Assembly (NCBI GenBank): GCA_036345935.2
Contig: JADWOT020000008.1
Coordinates: forward strand, 1,720,387 to 1,784,386
Length of the DNA: 64,000 nt
DNA from: Taenia hydatigena
Taxonomy: Eukaryota > Platyhelminthes > Cestoda > Cyclophyllidea > Taeniidae
Reading direction: 5' to 3'
The number at the start of each line of letters is the position of its first letter. Position 1 is the first letter of the stretch. Positions 49,887 to 61,604 of this stretch are shown one piece after another. Under the pieces are notes generated by a model. The model saw nothing but the letters and a program-made list of their open reading frames with translations, did no database searches and was not told the DNA's origin. The translations under genes were made by a program, and so were the position numbers.

Positions 49887-51030
49887 TTGGTGAGATGCAC
49901 AAATTAAAGGTGTCTTTAGTATTATTTGCCACATTCCGTATATTTAGTGAGGGCCTGACTAGTTACAACCAAGTAGACACCAATCAGCTTAAAAGCTTGA
50001 CACAAGTTTTGTGTCTCGACACGCATTCATTATTTGAGTCACCCATAATTGACCTCCACAGTCTGTTGTCAGTTTTTTCTCTCGAGCGTTTGGTCGCAGA
50101 TATGCAAGTGTCAAAATTCTGCACTATGCCCTATTTGCTTGAGCGTGCGAGGCCCATAAATGTGCAATTAATCATTCTGGTTCAGCAACATCTTACAGTC
50201 CATCAGCCTGATGGAACCTTTATCCTCTACTCGTCGTTGCACTTATTCCCATCCCACAACTATTTTTCTCGTAGCCAGTAATCGCTCTTAATCTGTTCGT
50301 TCTATCGCCACTTCTAAAGTGTGATTTCCGCGGTTCTCATTGTCATCGGAAGGATACGAGGTCGAGAAATGGTGAAAATCAATTATAGTGCACCAGTCTT
50401 TTTCATTTCTACCCTTTCTGCCACCACTATTCTTAAATCCTACTCTAACTTTTCGGTACCTATGAAGGTGGGGAGATGCGACAAAAGGTAGTTCTCGAAG
50501 TAGAACAGATCCGCATGCCAAAATACTTGAGCGTTTGGACGCGGCCTTCTTTGAATGCCAAACACTCGTTGCATGGCACAAATTAACGGTCGCAAGTGAA
50601 CCTTCAATTGTAGCCTACTAAATCGCATCCCTCGTTGGGCAATTCTTGTAAAGTTAATGCTACAATAACCGTCCTAGTAATTTCAAAACCTAATACCATT
50701 TTAAGGAAAACTAGGCCAAAGATAAAGTGAGGAAGGCGTCGAATATTTGTTTGGAAGGAATTTACTGAATAGGAAAAAGTGTTCTAATAAATAATTTAAA
50801 TTCAAATTGTGTTTGAATTCACATCGTGAATCCCATTGAGCTTTTAACTAGATCACGTATGGATGAAGTCCTAAGGACAGACATCTTCATTGACTGACGC
50901 ATTTGCGTGCGTATACGTAGAAGTAGGACGCGGGTGCACGCACATGGAGGAAAGCGAGAAGGGAATGCAAGAGTCCCCATCGAAGTCAACCCATTAAGCT
51001 TAAACGCGTCTACTTACTGATGGCAGACCA

Positions 51031-51054
51031 AACACACACATATATATATATATA
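51031..51054 (+). repeat. AC/TA dinucleotide microsatellite
   Basis: A run of AC units passes directly into seven TA units, a compound dinucleotide repeat. Confidence 0.9.
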
Positions 51055-53754
51055 CGAATCCACGAGGCTGGCAAGAAATTTCTCCTACTGGGCACTAGGT
51101 ACTCTACCCTATCTCCAGATTGAGGTATTAATCTGATAGATTCCGTGCATGAAATGCATTAAATAACAATCAATGATTTCGAATAGGCTAAAGTCGATGT
51201 CAGGCTTTCAGCCAACAATTCCTCTCCCAAATCCATAACCTAACAAATTAAAGATTACCAAGTACGAGGTTACAAATGATGGCAGCGTCAAGGTGATCAT
51301 AGATACACCAGTAAGCGTCGTGTGAAGGCAGTGCACTACTGATGGCAGGCGAGTAGACTGTGGATGAGTCAAGACACTGCCTCCAATACTGAGCCGAGTC
51401 CGCCCATATCATTAAGAAGACATTGATATCTCAAAAACGGTTTACATTCGCATGGACCGGCTGATTTCCTGCAAAGTACTCACCAGATGCGGACCAGTAA
51501 ATATGCGCTAAATTGCATCAGAGTAGCCATTGAATTACGTCAAAGACTCATGGGAGTTGCCGCAATCTTGATTCCCAAATCAAGACTAGAATAAGCAAAT
51601 CAAGTCAGAGAACACAATGGATGAATCCTGCAGAAATCGGCCTTCTTGCATAAATGTCTTCCAGCAAAAAAGTGCCGGAATTCGCCAACCAGGACTAACC
51701 TATTGTCGTGATTGGCATAATGGTAAATCATGACGGAATTTCTTTTTGAAGTCACTTAATGATCTCTAATAAAATAAGGGGCCTCATGTAGGAAGTACAA
51801 GGGGCGGATGAAATCTGAAAGCACAGCCTACAAGAAACCAACTCGCTAAAATGAGAGTTAATCATAAAATCAAATATGATTTTCTTATGGATTGGCTCTT
51901 GCATTATCTCGCCTCCCTTAAATATTCCGCTTTTGTGCGGCGCCATCGAAGCAAAGTTGTGACGCAAACAATATATCATGGCTTATTAGGTTGATCAATA
52001 GTTAAAATGAAGAATTTTGCTCTAGTAGGCTACTTCACTACTAAAAAGGATCCGAAGGTTGTAAATGAAATCATCCTTCATACAGTTTTTGCAATGTGCG
52101 CATAGTTTGCCACGATTGTCATCGCAACGGCAGTGAAGATTTTGAATTATTAAGGTATACCTTGCCAGAGTTATCAAGACCTGGATAATTTGTCTTTTAA
52201 AGAAACAAGATGGACAGCGAAGCAAGCGGAATGTGCACACGAATTTCCGTACAAGTTCCCGATCAAACAGAGTAACTCATTATGACAACATTAATTATTG
52301 CTTTTTCAAAATGATCATGCGTAACTCCCGCCATTTGAATTTGCTGTGTAAATTAGTGTTATAGCTGCCGCGTCTTATGCTTTTTCTTTAAAATGCACAC
52401 AGGTAACAAACAAGATCCTCTGAACGAGTACTGCTACGACCAGAGAGGCAGGTAACAAAGCAGCAGGGCAGTCAGGCAAAGCAATTGTCTAAGTAACCGA
52501 AATCGGTAATTTTACTGATGACAGTAGTCGACCAAAAATAGGCCCAGTGGCGTTTCGCAGTTGATGTGCTTGGCACTCCTGTAAGGTGAGAGCGACTTCG
52601 TGACAAGTTCCTAACAACATTTTTGGTTAATTTCACACAAATAACATTGCAAATAGTGAAGTCAAAATGTCGCAATAAACAGAGCCAAAAGCACTCACTA
52701 TGCCAAGCGTATAACTTAAAAGCTAAACCATGAAAATGATGGTTCGGCAAATTGGCAACGCAGTATTGAAATTTAGTAATAGTTCGAATGCAAGATTTCA
52801 TGATAACGCAACGGAAATTTCAAAAAGAAAGACACGATTATTTAACTGCATGTTCTACAGCCAGCTCATGTCAATGCATATTTATAAAAAAAAATGAAAA
52901 TGATTGAGAATTCATAACATTATAAAATCCAAATAGAAGTGTAGTGAAATTTTAACCACTTTGGATTTATATAGACATTACAGCAATTATTGTGTGTAAT
53001 AATGCATTTAGGAGGATGTTGAAAGGGAACAAAAACCAAATGGAGAGCAGAGTAGAAATTGGTTTTGATCCAACTAAGATGCAAAGATGGAAGGCGTGTA
53101 AAAGAACCCATTTACTCTCCTTTATTTGTTGTGTGAGCTAGAGAAATGAGGCATTGTGAAGTTTCATGAAACACTAAAAGGGCACGCTGCCACAGAAAAC
53201 CAGAAAGAGTTGATGGGAAGAATGAGAAGCTCACAGAAGTGGCTTTGTACTGGAACTTGAGAAAGGAGAGGAGGGTGGCATCTCTTTTGCCAGTTCAAAC
53301 GTGTCAATTGATTCTACACATCTACAATGATCCACAGCATCAACAAGACAAGATGGGAAAGCTCGATTTAACATCGCCATATTTTTAGTCGATTCTAAAG
53401 CAAATGTAATAGTACTTGAGCGATGGCAACAAAGCTGCCGCAAAACGCGAAATTTTGGCCAGATAGAAAAGCTCAGTTTAGCCTTGGCTAGTCCTGCAGA
53501 GATTACCGCGGTATTTTGATAACGCGCGAACGATGCTAAGCGAATTCTTGCGGTTGATTTCAGCTGCTACCGATTTCGGGCAGCATAACACATTTTAAAG
53601 TGGCACAAAGATGACTGAGGTATGAAAACGGACATGGAATAAAGAAACCCGCCCCAAACATGACCAAGGGCCCAAATTATGTGTGTTGATGCCACATTTT
53701 CTCTATTCTATGTCTGCAGAAACCCTTACGCCTCACTTGAGAGAAAAACAGACG

Positions 53755-54125
53755 ACATAGTGAGATATGGCGCGAAGGCTCGTCAATCATGGTAGGTCAA
53801 GCAGACTTTGTGTAACAGGTCTGTCAAAAAGAATCATACCAATTTCACAAAGCTAGGACAGCAGCAAACTCTACGCCATCACATGCCACAGGACAGGCAG
53901 ATTTTCACGATCAATTTGACTACACCTCAGCCATCTCATATATGGTTGTGTGTGTTCGTGCGAAATCTTTTCCAAACATGTTAGTTCAGTGAAGTAGACG
54001 ATCAGACTGAGCCATTCTCGAGGCCTAGTGGCCATTATTCCTATCGTATGAGAGCGACGCTAAAGCACTCCCTTTCTCTCTTATACAAATTTTCTGGTAG
54101 CCAACGCCTCACTTTTCCATGTTCG
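53755..54125 (+). repeat. Older inverted copy of the CAP gene upstream region
   Basis: Aligns on the same strand with 61203-61604, hence in reverse complement with 55625-56026, the sequence just upstream of the CAP gene. Shared blocks include TCAATCATGGTAGGTCA, ACAGGTCTGTCAAAAAGAATCA, GGCAGATTTTCAC, ACACCTCAGCCATCT and CACTCCCTTTCTCTCT-type ends, with many substitutions and a gap of about 30 bases between. In this copy a CAP gene would have to run leftward from about 53700 on the minus strand, but no CAP exon or TATA box is visible there. So this looks like the surviving promoter-side half of a lost, divergent second gene. Confidence 0.85.
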
Positions 54126-56037
54126 TTTCCTCAATTCTGCATGCTGCATAACCGATAATGATCTTTTCTAAGCAATCCAGTCAGCCAAACACTAACACCA
54201 GGTGTAGAGATAACAATACTACTAACTCCGTTGGTGACTGGCAACGGCTGTTATTGCTTTTAGTGCCAATAAGAGGGTAAGAGCTTTTATGATTCTACAC
54301 CAGAATGTGTGCGTGATGGAGAGAGAGGGATTTCGTTACGTTTGCATAGCACGCCTCAGAACTAATAAGTGCCACCGGACAGACGAGGTCAACCGGAGAC
54401 TGCATATGTGTTTGTCAAGCAAACGAACCAAATTGCCACAACTCGTTAACATAATGAGCATTCAGGAGCGAAATCATTGCAAAAGATAAGAAATGCAAAT
54501 TTTGAAGACTAAGGCTCCTCCTCAGGAGAACGCATTGACTGACGCCTAGTATAATTGAACTGCCCAAGTTGATCTGTGCTACATCATGCGCTTCATCTTT
54601 CGTACATTCTTTGCAATCTATCTTGTATTACAGTGATACCATAATGAATTCGCATGTTAACATTTGCAAAACCAAATTCCACTTTGCGAAATTCACTTTG
54701 CAGTAGGGTTGATCAAGACCAAACATGATAAGGCGAGCATACCCGTAACCACTAGTCGCTCAGCCAAAATTTACTATTTAATTCACGCCGAGACTATAAG
54801 ACGTGACAAAGTTGGTGATGACAGCCATATGATTAGTGTGAGTGTGCACAAACAAACTCCAAGCATATGTGTGTGTTGCGCCCAAGTATGCTAGTGACAG
54901 GTCTATCCAGTGGCAGATGATTCAGAGAAGAAATAGCATTGTTGAGAGCGCCTCCTTCATTTTAAAATCTTATAATATTCAACATGCTAACGATGTTTTT
55001 ATCGAAAAAAGAAATCTCGTACCACATAAGGTCAAAAAAATTGGTATAAACAATGTTGCGGTCCTATGAAATTGATCACCGGTGGGTTTATAGATGAGAC
55101 TTTTACGATCCACTGCATCAGGTTGCACTTTGTCCTGTTGGTAGAAATTAGCAGGCGACTTAGGCATCATTTTCAAGTCTAAAAGTCTAAAATTGATAAT
55201 CTGTTGGCAAATTAGCTGTTTGAAATCAAGTTAACAATAAAGCATTTTTAGCTTTTGCTAAATTTATGTGGCAGACTTTACTTCAGGTGGTAATATAGCA
55301 CCACAGATAATGTAGCAGCCGGTAAATGACAGCGCTATCTGCATTTTTAGCATTCTCCATTAAGTCGCATCTCTATTAACATTGATTTCGATTCGGATGC
55401 CGGCTCAAACAACTGAGCATGATTTTTAAATAAGATATTTATAGACGATGTGCACAATGCGAAGACTTCTTCATTCTCCTCCTATTTGTGCTTTTAGCCC
55501 CATCACGAGAAGATTAATTACCCGGAGACATCCATATTGCTTGAGACAAAACGGTGGATCCATATCGCATTAATAGTAAGATATGGGATGGCCTCTATCA
55601 GCGCTAGAGGAATAAATCTGTATGCAGGGAAAAGAGCGAATACAAGACGAATGTGAAAATTGTGTGAGAGAGAAAGGGAATGAGTTATCTTTGCTTTTAT
55701 GTGATGAGGCATTGTCCACTAGACCTCGAGGGTGGCTCAATCTAATCGTCTGCTACACTGAACTGGTGTGTTTCGAAACAATTGTACACAAAAATTGCAA
55801 AACGCACCACATCTGTAGAGATTCTGCTCCACACATCCATACATTAGATGGCTGAGGTGTAGGCATGTTAGTTGTGAAAATCTGCCTGTCGTATAGCATG
55901 TGATGAAGAAGAGTTTGCTGTTGCCCTAACTTTATGAAATGGGGTGATTCTTTTTGACAGACCTGTTGCACAAAGCCTACCTGACCTACCATGATTGAGG
56001 GGCTATCGCGCCACATATCACTATGCCACGTTTCACG

Positions 56038-56045
56038 TATAAATA
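56038..56045 (+). promoter_or_regulatory. TATA box of the left CAP gene
   Basis: TATAAATA lies 45 bases upstream of the ATG at 56083. With the usual 25-30 base offset, transcription would start near 56065-56075 and leave a 5' leader of 10-20 bases. The box is missing from the older inverted copy. Confidence 0.6.
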
Positions 56046-56082
56046 GGTGGGATTCTCTCGTCTCCCTAATCCGCTTGTCAAG

Positions 56083-57327
56083 ATGACGTGCTTGCGAAAC
56101 AGTGAGTTAATGATTACACGGTAGATGTCAACTTTACATTCAAATGTTGCTCTGCGCAAGCAAATTAGTGATTCTGCATAACTTTTGTTTGTCAGGTCTC
56201 TCTGTGATAGTCCTCAGCCTGATTCTTCTCCATTCTACCGCATCGAGTCAGGTATCCACAGATGTGGAACGAGCACAAATGCTAGAAGCTCACTTGGAAG
56301 TTCGAGAAAGGGTGTATCCTCCTGCCAGCGATATGCTACTAATGGTGCGTTCCTTCTCCTTACCCACGTAGTTAGCAACACAGTTGTCTGCACTTCGAGT
56401 TATTTCGTGTGATAATGTGCTTGGCAGCATTTAATAGCATTCCTATCCACTTATCCAGGAGTACTCGGATGAGTTGGAACAACTAGCAGATTATTGGGCC
56501 AGTCGATGCAGATTCGAGCATCCGGATTGGACACGATATCCAGAATACAAGGGACTTGGGCAAAATATCGCAGCCGTCAGTGGTTTTAAGCCACCCATCA
56601 CCGAAGCCGCTTGTGGCTGGAGGAAGGAAGACAAGTACTACAGTTATTTCAACAACTCTTGCAGCTACGTGTGTGGTCATTACACACAGGTGAGAGAACA
56701 GCATATCCATCCCAGTAGTTAGGTGCAACACATAGGTGTTATTCAGTGCGCTTTGCAAGGGTAATTTTTTTCTAAGTATTGAATATTTACTTACACTTTC
56801 GTGTGGCTTAAGAAAGTAGAAGCAAATTGATGGAAGGACATAACATGGTACTTTATGGCTAAGCACCACATAGTATGGCTTGTCATGCTTTTTTGTGCGC
56901 AACCAGATGGTTTGGGCGAATTCAAATCTGGTGGGCTGTGCCATGCGGCAATGTGACTACATGCGACCTGAGTGGAGGAACCCACAATACTTTACAGTGT
57001 GTCAATACAAGCCTGCGTAAGTGTGATTTCCCTTAGAACGATTGCTTGATTGGCTGACCGCCGGAATGGATGGATTACTGCATAGCTGTTGGAAGAACAC
57101 ATCTTTGGTTTGTGCATTTGTGACAGAGGTGGTAAAATTCTTTTAGTGGCAACTACTATGGAGAATGGCCTTATACATATGGAGAAAGTTGCAGCAAATG
57201 TCCGATTGGCTACTCGTGTTTCCGCAAACAGTGCGTCAAACAGCCTACATGCAAAAAAGTGCTGCCGACATTGGGTTTAAAGGATCCGAAGGACAGAACT
57301 TTGCCAAAATGCGTGGTGTGGAAATGA
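56083..57327 (+). CDS. Secreted CAP-superfamily (venom-allergen-like) protein, left copy
   Basis: Five exons: 56083-56101, 56196-56344, 56459-56689, 56907-57016 and 57147-57327, joined by GT-AG introns of 94, 114, 217 and 130 bases with consistent phases, giving 229 residues. Residues 1-25 form a signal peptide with hydrophobic core SVIVLSLILL. The CAP domain follows: LEAHLEVR (His39), GLGQNIAA (Gln91 where many members have Glu), CGWRKEDKYY (Glu113), CGHYTQMVW (His130, CAP1) and YFTVCQYKPAGNYYGEWPY (CAP2). A cysteine-rich tail (SCSKCPIGYSCFRKQC) precedes a basic C-terminus. The ATG at 56083 was chosen over 56144 because it gives a clean signal peptide across a good intron, close behind a TATA box. 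CAP proteins are secreted and in helminths are studied as host-interaction and development factors; the exact role here is unknown. An identical copy faces it on the minus strand. Confidence 0.93.
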
Positions 57328-57463
57328 GCCTAGTTACCAAAAACCCAACTGGTTACATCTGTCCTGGCGTCGTTGGTGTCGAACACCACATTTTCTGCCT
57401 ATCCTACTGCACCAAATTTTCCCTTCTTTAGGCATCAAGCCGTCTTATGTTGTTGATAACTCT

Positions 57464-57469
57464 AATAAA
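57464..57469 (+). terminator. Poly(A) signal of the left CAP gene
   Basis: AATAAA occurs 137 bases after the stop codon, the only canonical hexamer soon after the gene. Confidence 0.65.
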
Positions 57470-57767
57470 GCCAACACTTTCTTCGCTATCCTTGATTGTC
57501 AATGTAGCATCGGTTGGAGGCATACACGCATTTGCATGTCTGTAAAAATGCGAATGATGCTATGGGAGATGCTGGATGTATGGAGTTATTGGTAAATTAA
57601 GCAGAATGGGTGGTCCATGTTTTAGGTATTTGTTGTGCCTCTCTCGTTGGAAGTAAATGTGCAGTAGGAATCAAGCCTTCAAATTTTGCAAGCACCATGT
57701 TTGTCAATGTCTACAAATCGTAAAATGGTGGCAAATTTAATGTAGGGCACATCTATGAAATATGAAT

Positions 57768-59461
57768 GGTGCCTGTAGCATCCCGAGGCTCCCTTAAAGC
57801 CAAAAGTAGGCAGAATGCCAGGGTAGAATCTATGTATAAATATTCAATAGACAGATGGAAATAGGCTGCTAGCATGTTCTGGAGGCCAGCCTATGCAGCT
57901 AGGGCAATACGGCCATCTCAGTGACTCTGGCCAAAACCGGTAGTTTCAACAAACAAAGTACTACAGTGGCAGCTTTATTTTTTTTGCTTTATAACATTCG
58001 ATCATGCCACTGACTGAAATCCCTCACATTCGTAGTAGACCATTCTACTTGTATTTGTATTCCGCTTGAAAGAATAATTGACGTGCATCTGTTCACCGCA
58101 TTTTTGCCTTAGTTTAGTCGAACAGGTTGTGTTTGGCAAGGCTTAATTTGCATCTATGAGTCTTAAAAGAACAATGATTAGGACTTTGTTAAGGTGTTTA
58201 ATTTATAATATCTCGGTGCTACTATTACCGGGTTAAGCACACTGGATGCTGATATGTGAAGCGCGACACGGTCACGAGACAAAGGTTTCATCGGCCTAAG
58301 TATAATGAAATAGAATTTCAGCAAACACACTTAAGTTTAGATGGCTTGGGGTGCAGCAAGATAGGTGACATCAAGGCCAAACCACAAACTGACCGCATTA
58401 ATCATGTGAAGTTCTCAGCGACTCTGTCTCGCAAACACGATGAAAGGGCTGCTTGTGGTCCACAAAGAACTGATACCCAGACCAACTGATGAGGTCGATT
58501 TGTGGCAACTTGTGCTCCAACCAATGCTAGTGGTGCAACAACTCTATTTATACCGAGCCATCGCAAAATCTCCAACTGCGAGAAAACATCTCATTGAAGA
58601 TGGTATCTGTTGGGGATAACTTCATCCCTAACAAGTGCTCCATTTGCGCGCATTTTAAAGTTCTGTTCCCATGTCTGATTAGTGGACACTTTAGAGCATC
58701 ACGCCCCTGTTTGCCTTTTGTACATCAGTTGAAATCATGCCACATAACCATCATTTGTGCCCCCTGACACCCACTATGGGACCAAAATCAATCTGGTCAG
58801 TAAATTATATGAGGCTGAACTTCAGCTATTATCTGAGCCATTCTTTCAGATGAGCCGCATCTCTCCTGCTCCCACCCTTACGCGTTGGTAAGTAGTCATC
58901 TACATTGAATCCATACCCATTGCATAAACTGATGCACACAGGTTGTACCGAACCCATACCACTCTGTAGTTGTAGGCTATTGAAATGCCAACCTTACTGC
59001 CAAGTCATGCGGGAATCAGCGAGGTCCAAATGCATCAGTTTGCCCGACTTTTCCTGTCAAACCACAAATGAACCATTCATAATCAAAACTGCGCCCTCTA
59101 ATTATGCGCAGTAGGGCAACATAGTGCTTGTTTCAATTCTTCAACTTGAGAGGCCTCCAATAACAGCTCGCATTTATTACTCAACAGCGGTGAGGCCAGT
59201 GGTGTGGTTAATTGCGGGTTCCATATAAATTAGTAAGCGGTGTACCACGCCGCTCAGAGTGTAGTCACAAATGCAGGAGAATGATATCGTTGGAGGAATT
59301 AGAATGATTGACCAGTAATAAATTTTACATTACTTCTCCAGTCTTCGACAGAAGTCTAAACCGATATATTCCAGCAAAAGGGGATGGAAAAGGCCAGTGA
59401 GTTAATTGGTATGCTAAGAACTTGAATCTTCGGAACATGACTGCGATTAAATATGTTTTAA
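57768..59461. other. Spacer between arms of duplication B
   Basis: Single-copy sequence between two convergent CAP genes. It holds an open frame of 77 codons at 58256-58489 and one of 69 codons at 58905-59114 on the plus strand. I recognise neither. No palindrome or repeat joins the two inner breakpoints. Confidence 0.6.
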
Positions 59462-59759
59462 TTTCATACTTCATAGATGTGCCCTACATTAAATTTGCCA
59501 CCATTTTACGATTTGTAGACATTGACAAACATGGTGCTTGCAAAATTTGAAGGCTTGATTCCTACTGCACATTTACTTCCAACGAGAGAGGCACAACAAA
59601 TACCTAAAACATGGACCACCCATTCTGCTTAATTTACCAATAACTCCATACATCCAGCATCTCCCATAGCATCATTCGCATTTTTACAGACATGCAAATG
59701 CGTGTATGCCTCCAACCGATGCTACATTGACAATCAAGGATAGCGAAGAAAGTGTTGGC

Positions 59760-59765
59760 TTTATT
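59760..59765 (-). terminator. Poly(A) signal of the right CAP gene
   Basis: AATAAA on the minus strand, 137 bases past the stop codon, the mirror of the left copy's signal. Confidence 0.65.
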
Positions 59766-59901
59766 AGAGTTATCAACAACATAAGACGGCTTGATGCCTA
59801 AAGAAGGGAAAATTTGGTGCAGTAGGATAGGCAGAAAATGTGGTGTTCGACACCAACGACGCCAGGACAGATGTAACCAGTTGGGTTTTTGGTAACTAGG
59901 C

Positions 59902-61146
59902 TCATTTCCACACCACGCATTTTGGCAAAGTTCTGTCCTTCGGATCCTTTAAACCCAATGTCGGCAGCACTTTTTTGCATGTAGGCTGTTTGACGCACTG
60001 TTTGCGGAAACACGAGTAGCCAATCGGACATTTGCTGCAACTTTCTCCATATGTATAAGGCCATTCTCCATAGTAGTTGCCACTAAAAGAATTTTACCAC
60101 CTCTGTCACAAATGCACAAACCAAAGATGTGTTCTTCCAACAGCTATGCAGTAATCCATCCATTCCGGCGGTCAGCCAATCAAGCAATCGTTCTAAGGGA
60201 AATCACACTTACGCAGGCTTGTATTGACACACTGTAAAGTATTGTGGGTTCCTCCACTCAGGTCGCATGTAGTCACATTGCCGCATGGCACAGCCCACCA
60301 GATTTGAATTCGCCCAAACCATCTGGTTGCGCACAAAAAAGCATGACAAGCCATACTATGTGGTGCTTAGCCATAAAGTACCATGTTATGTCCTTCCATC
60401 AATTTGCTTCTACTTTCTTAAGCCACACGAAAGTGTAAGTAAATATTCAATACTTAGAAAAAAATTACCCTTGCAAAGCGCACTGAATAACACCTATGTG
60501 TTGCACCTAACTACTGGGATGGATATGCTGTTCTCTCACCTGTGTGTAATGACCACACACGTAGCTGCAAGAGTTGTTGAAATAACTGTAGTACTTGTCT
60601 TCCTTCCTCCAGCCACAAGCGGCTTCGGTGATGGGTGGCTTAAAACCACTGACGGCTGCGATATTTTGCCCAAGTCCCTTGTATTCTGGATATCGTGTCC
60701 AATCCGGATGCTCGAATCTGCATCGACTGGCCCAATAATCTGCTAGTTGTTCCAACTCATCCGAGTACTCCTGGATAAGTGGATAGGAATGCTATTAAAT
60801 GCTGCCAAGCACATTATCACACGAAATAACTCGAAGTGCAGACAACTGTGTTGCTAACTACGTGGGTAAGGAGAAGGAACGCACCATTAGTAGCATATCG
60901 CTGGCAGGAGGATACACCCTTTCTCGAACTTCCAAGTGAGCTTCTAGCATTTGTGCTCGTTCCACATCTGTGGATACCTGACTCGATGCGGTAGAATGGA
61001 GAAGAATCAGGCTGAGGACTATCACAGAGAGACCTGACAAACAAAAGTTATGCAGAATCACTAATTTGCTTGCGCAGAGCAACATTTGAATGTAAAGTTG
61101 ACATCTACCGTGTAATCATTAACTCACTGTTTCGCAAGCACGTCAT
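59902..61146 (-). CDS. Secreted CAP-superfamily (venom-allergen-like) protein, right copy
   Basis: Mirror image of the left CAP gene, with exons 61146-61128, 61033-60885, 60770-60540, 60322-60213 and 60082-59902. All splice sites are intact and the predicted 229-residue protein is identical, with the same signal peptide, CAP1 and CAP2 motifs and the Gln-for-Glu change at residue 91. Introns are also unchanged as far as I can compare, so the duplication is very recent, is being homogenised, or is an assembly product. The two genes are convergent, with their stop codons about 2.6 kb apart, so read-through transcripts could form complementary RNA. The surviving upstream region shares the same TATA box. 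Confidence 0.93.
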
Positions 61147-61183
61147 CTTGACAAGCGGATTAGGGAGACGAGAGAATCCCACC

Positions 61184-61191
61184 TATTTATA
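61184..61191 (-). promoter_or_regulatory. TATA box of the right CAP gene
   Basis: TATAAATA on the minus strand, 45 bases before the ATG at 61146, identical in context to the left copy. Confidence 0.6.
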
Positions 61192-61202
61192 CGTGAAACG
61201 TG

Positions 61203-61604
61203 GCATAGTGATATGTGGCGCGATAGCCCCTCAATCATGGTAGGTCAGGTAGGCTTTGTGCAACAGGTCTGTCAAAAAGAATCACCCCATTTCATAAAGT
61301 TAGGGCAACAGCAAACTCTTCTTCATCACATGCTATACGACAGGCAGATTTTCACAACTAACATGCCTACACCTCAGCCATCTAATGTATGGATGTGTGG
61401 AGCAGAATCTCTACAGATGTGGTGCGTTTTGCAATTTTTGTGTACAATTGTTTCGAAACACACCAGTTCAGTGTAGCAGACGATTAGATTGAGCCACCCT
61501 CGAGGTCTAGTGGACAATGCCTCATCACATAAAAGCAAAGATAACTCATTCCCTTTCTCTCTCACACAATTTTCACATTCGTCTTGTATTCGCTCTTTTC
61601 CCTG
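61203..61604 (+). repeat. CAP upstream region, right arm (member of older repeat family)
   Basis: Same-strand relative of 53755-54125 and mirror of 55625-56026. Together these give two near-identical recent copies and one diverged old copy of the same upstream segment, plus the truncated piece at 63104-63247. Confidence 0.85.

Larger units (their letters stand above)
45081..53754. other. 8.7 kb region with no recognisable gene
   Basis: Contains the short direct repeats described separately and an AC/TA microsatellite. The cluster of open frames at 46439-47275 (plus strand) and the 134-codon frame at 49877-50281 are the best unassigned coding candidates; none has a motif I recognise. Minus-strand frames at 50288-50628 and 53231-53443 are also unassigned. 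Some of this could be exons of genes with introns that I cannot join by eye. Confidence 0.4.
53982..57767 (+). repeat. Left arm of inverted duplication B
   Basis: Reverse complement of 59462-63247, with paired coordinates summing to 117229 throughout and no net indel. All translations checked are identical; one substitution was seen close to the outer edge (GAAGTAG versus GCAGTAG, near 53992). Homology ends abruptly at both sides: outside 53982 the left flank continues into the older repeat while the right flank (63248 on) is unrelated, and inside 57767 the two sides diverge within a few bases. Confidence 0.97.

Noticed and set aside
56474..56722. Reading this frame as a separate small protein
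   Set aside because: It is exon 3 of the CAP gene read through into the following intron; the GT donor at 56690 is followed by the matching CAP1 exon.
57165..57431. 88-codon frame overlapping the last CAP exon
   Set aside because: It is a shifted-frame shadow of exon 5; the true frame gives the GNYYGEWPY motif and ends at 57327.
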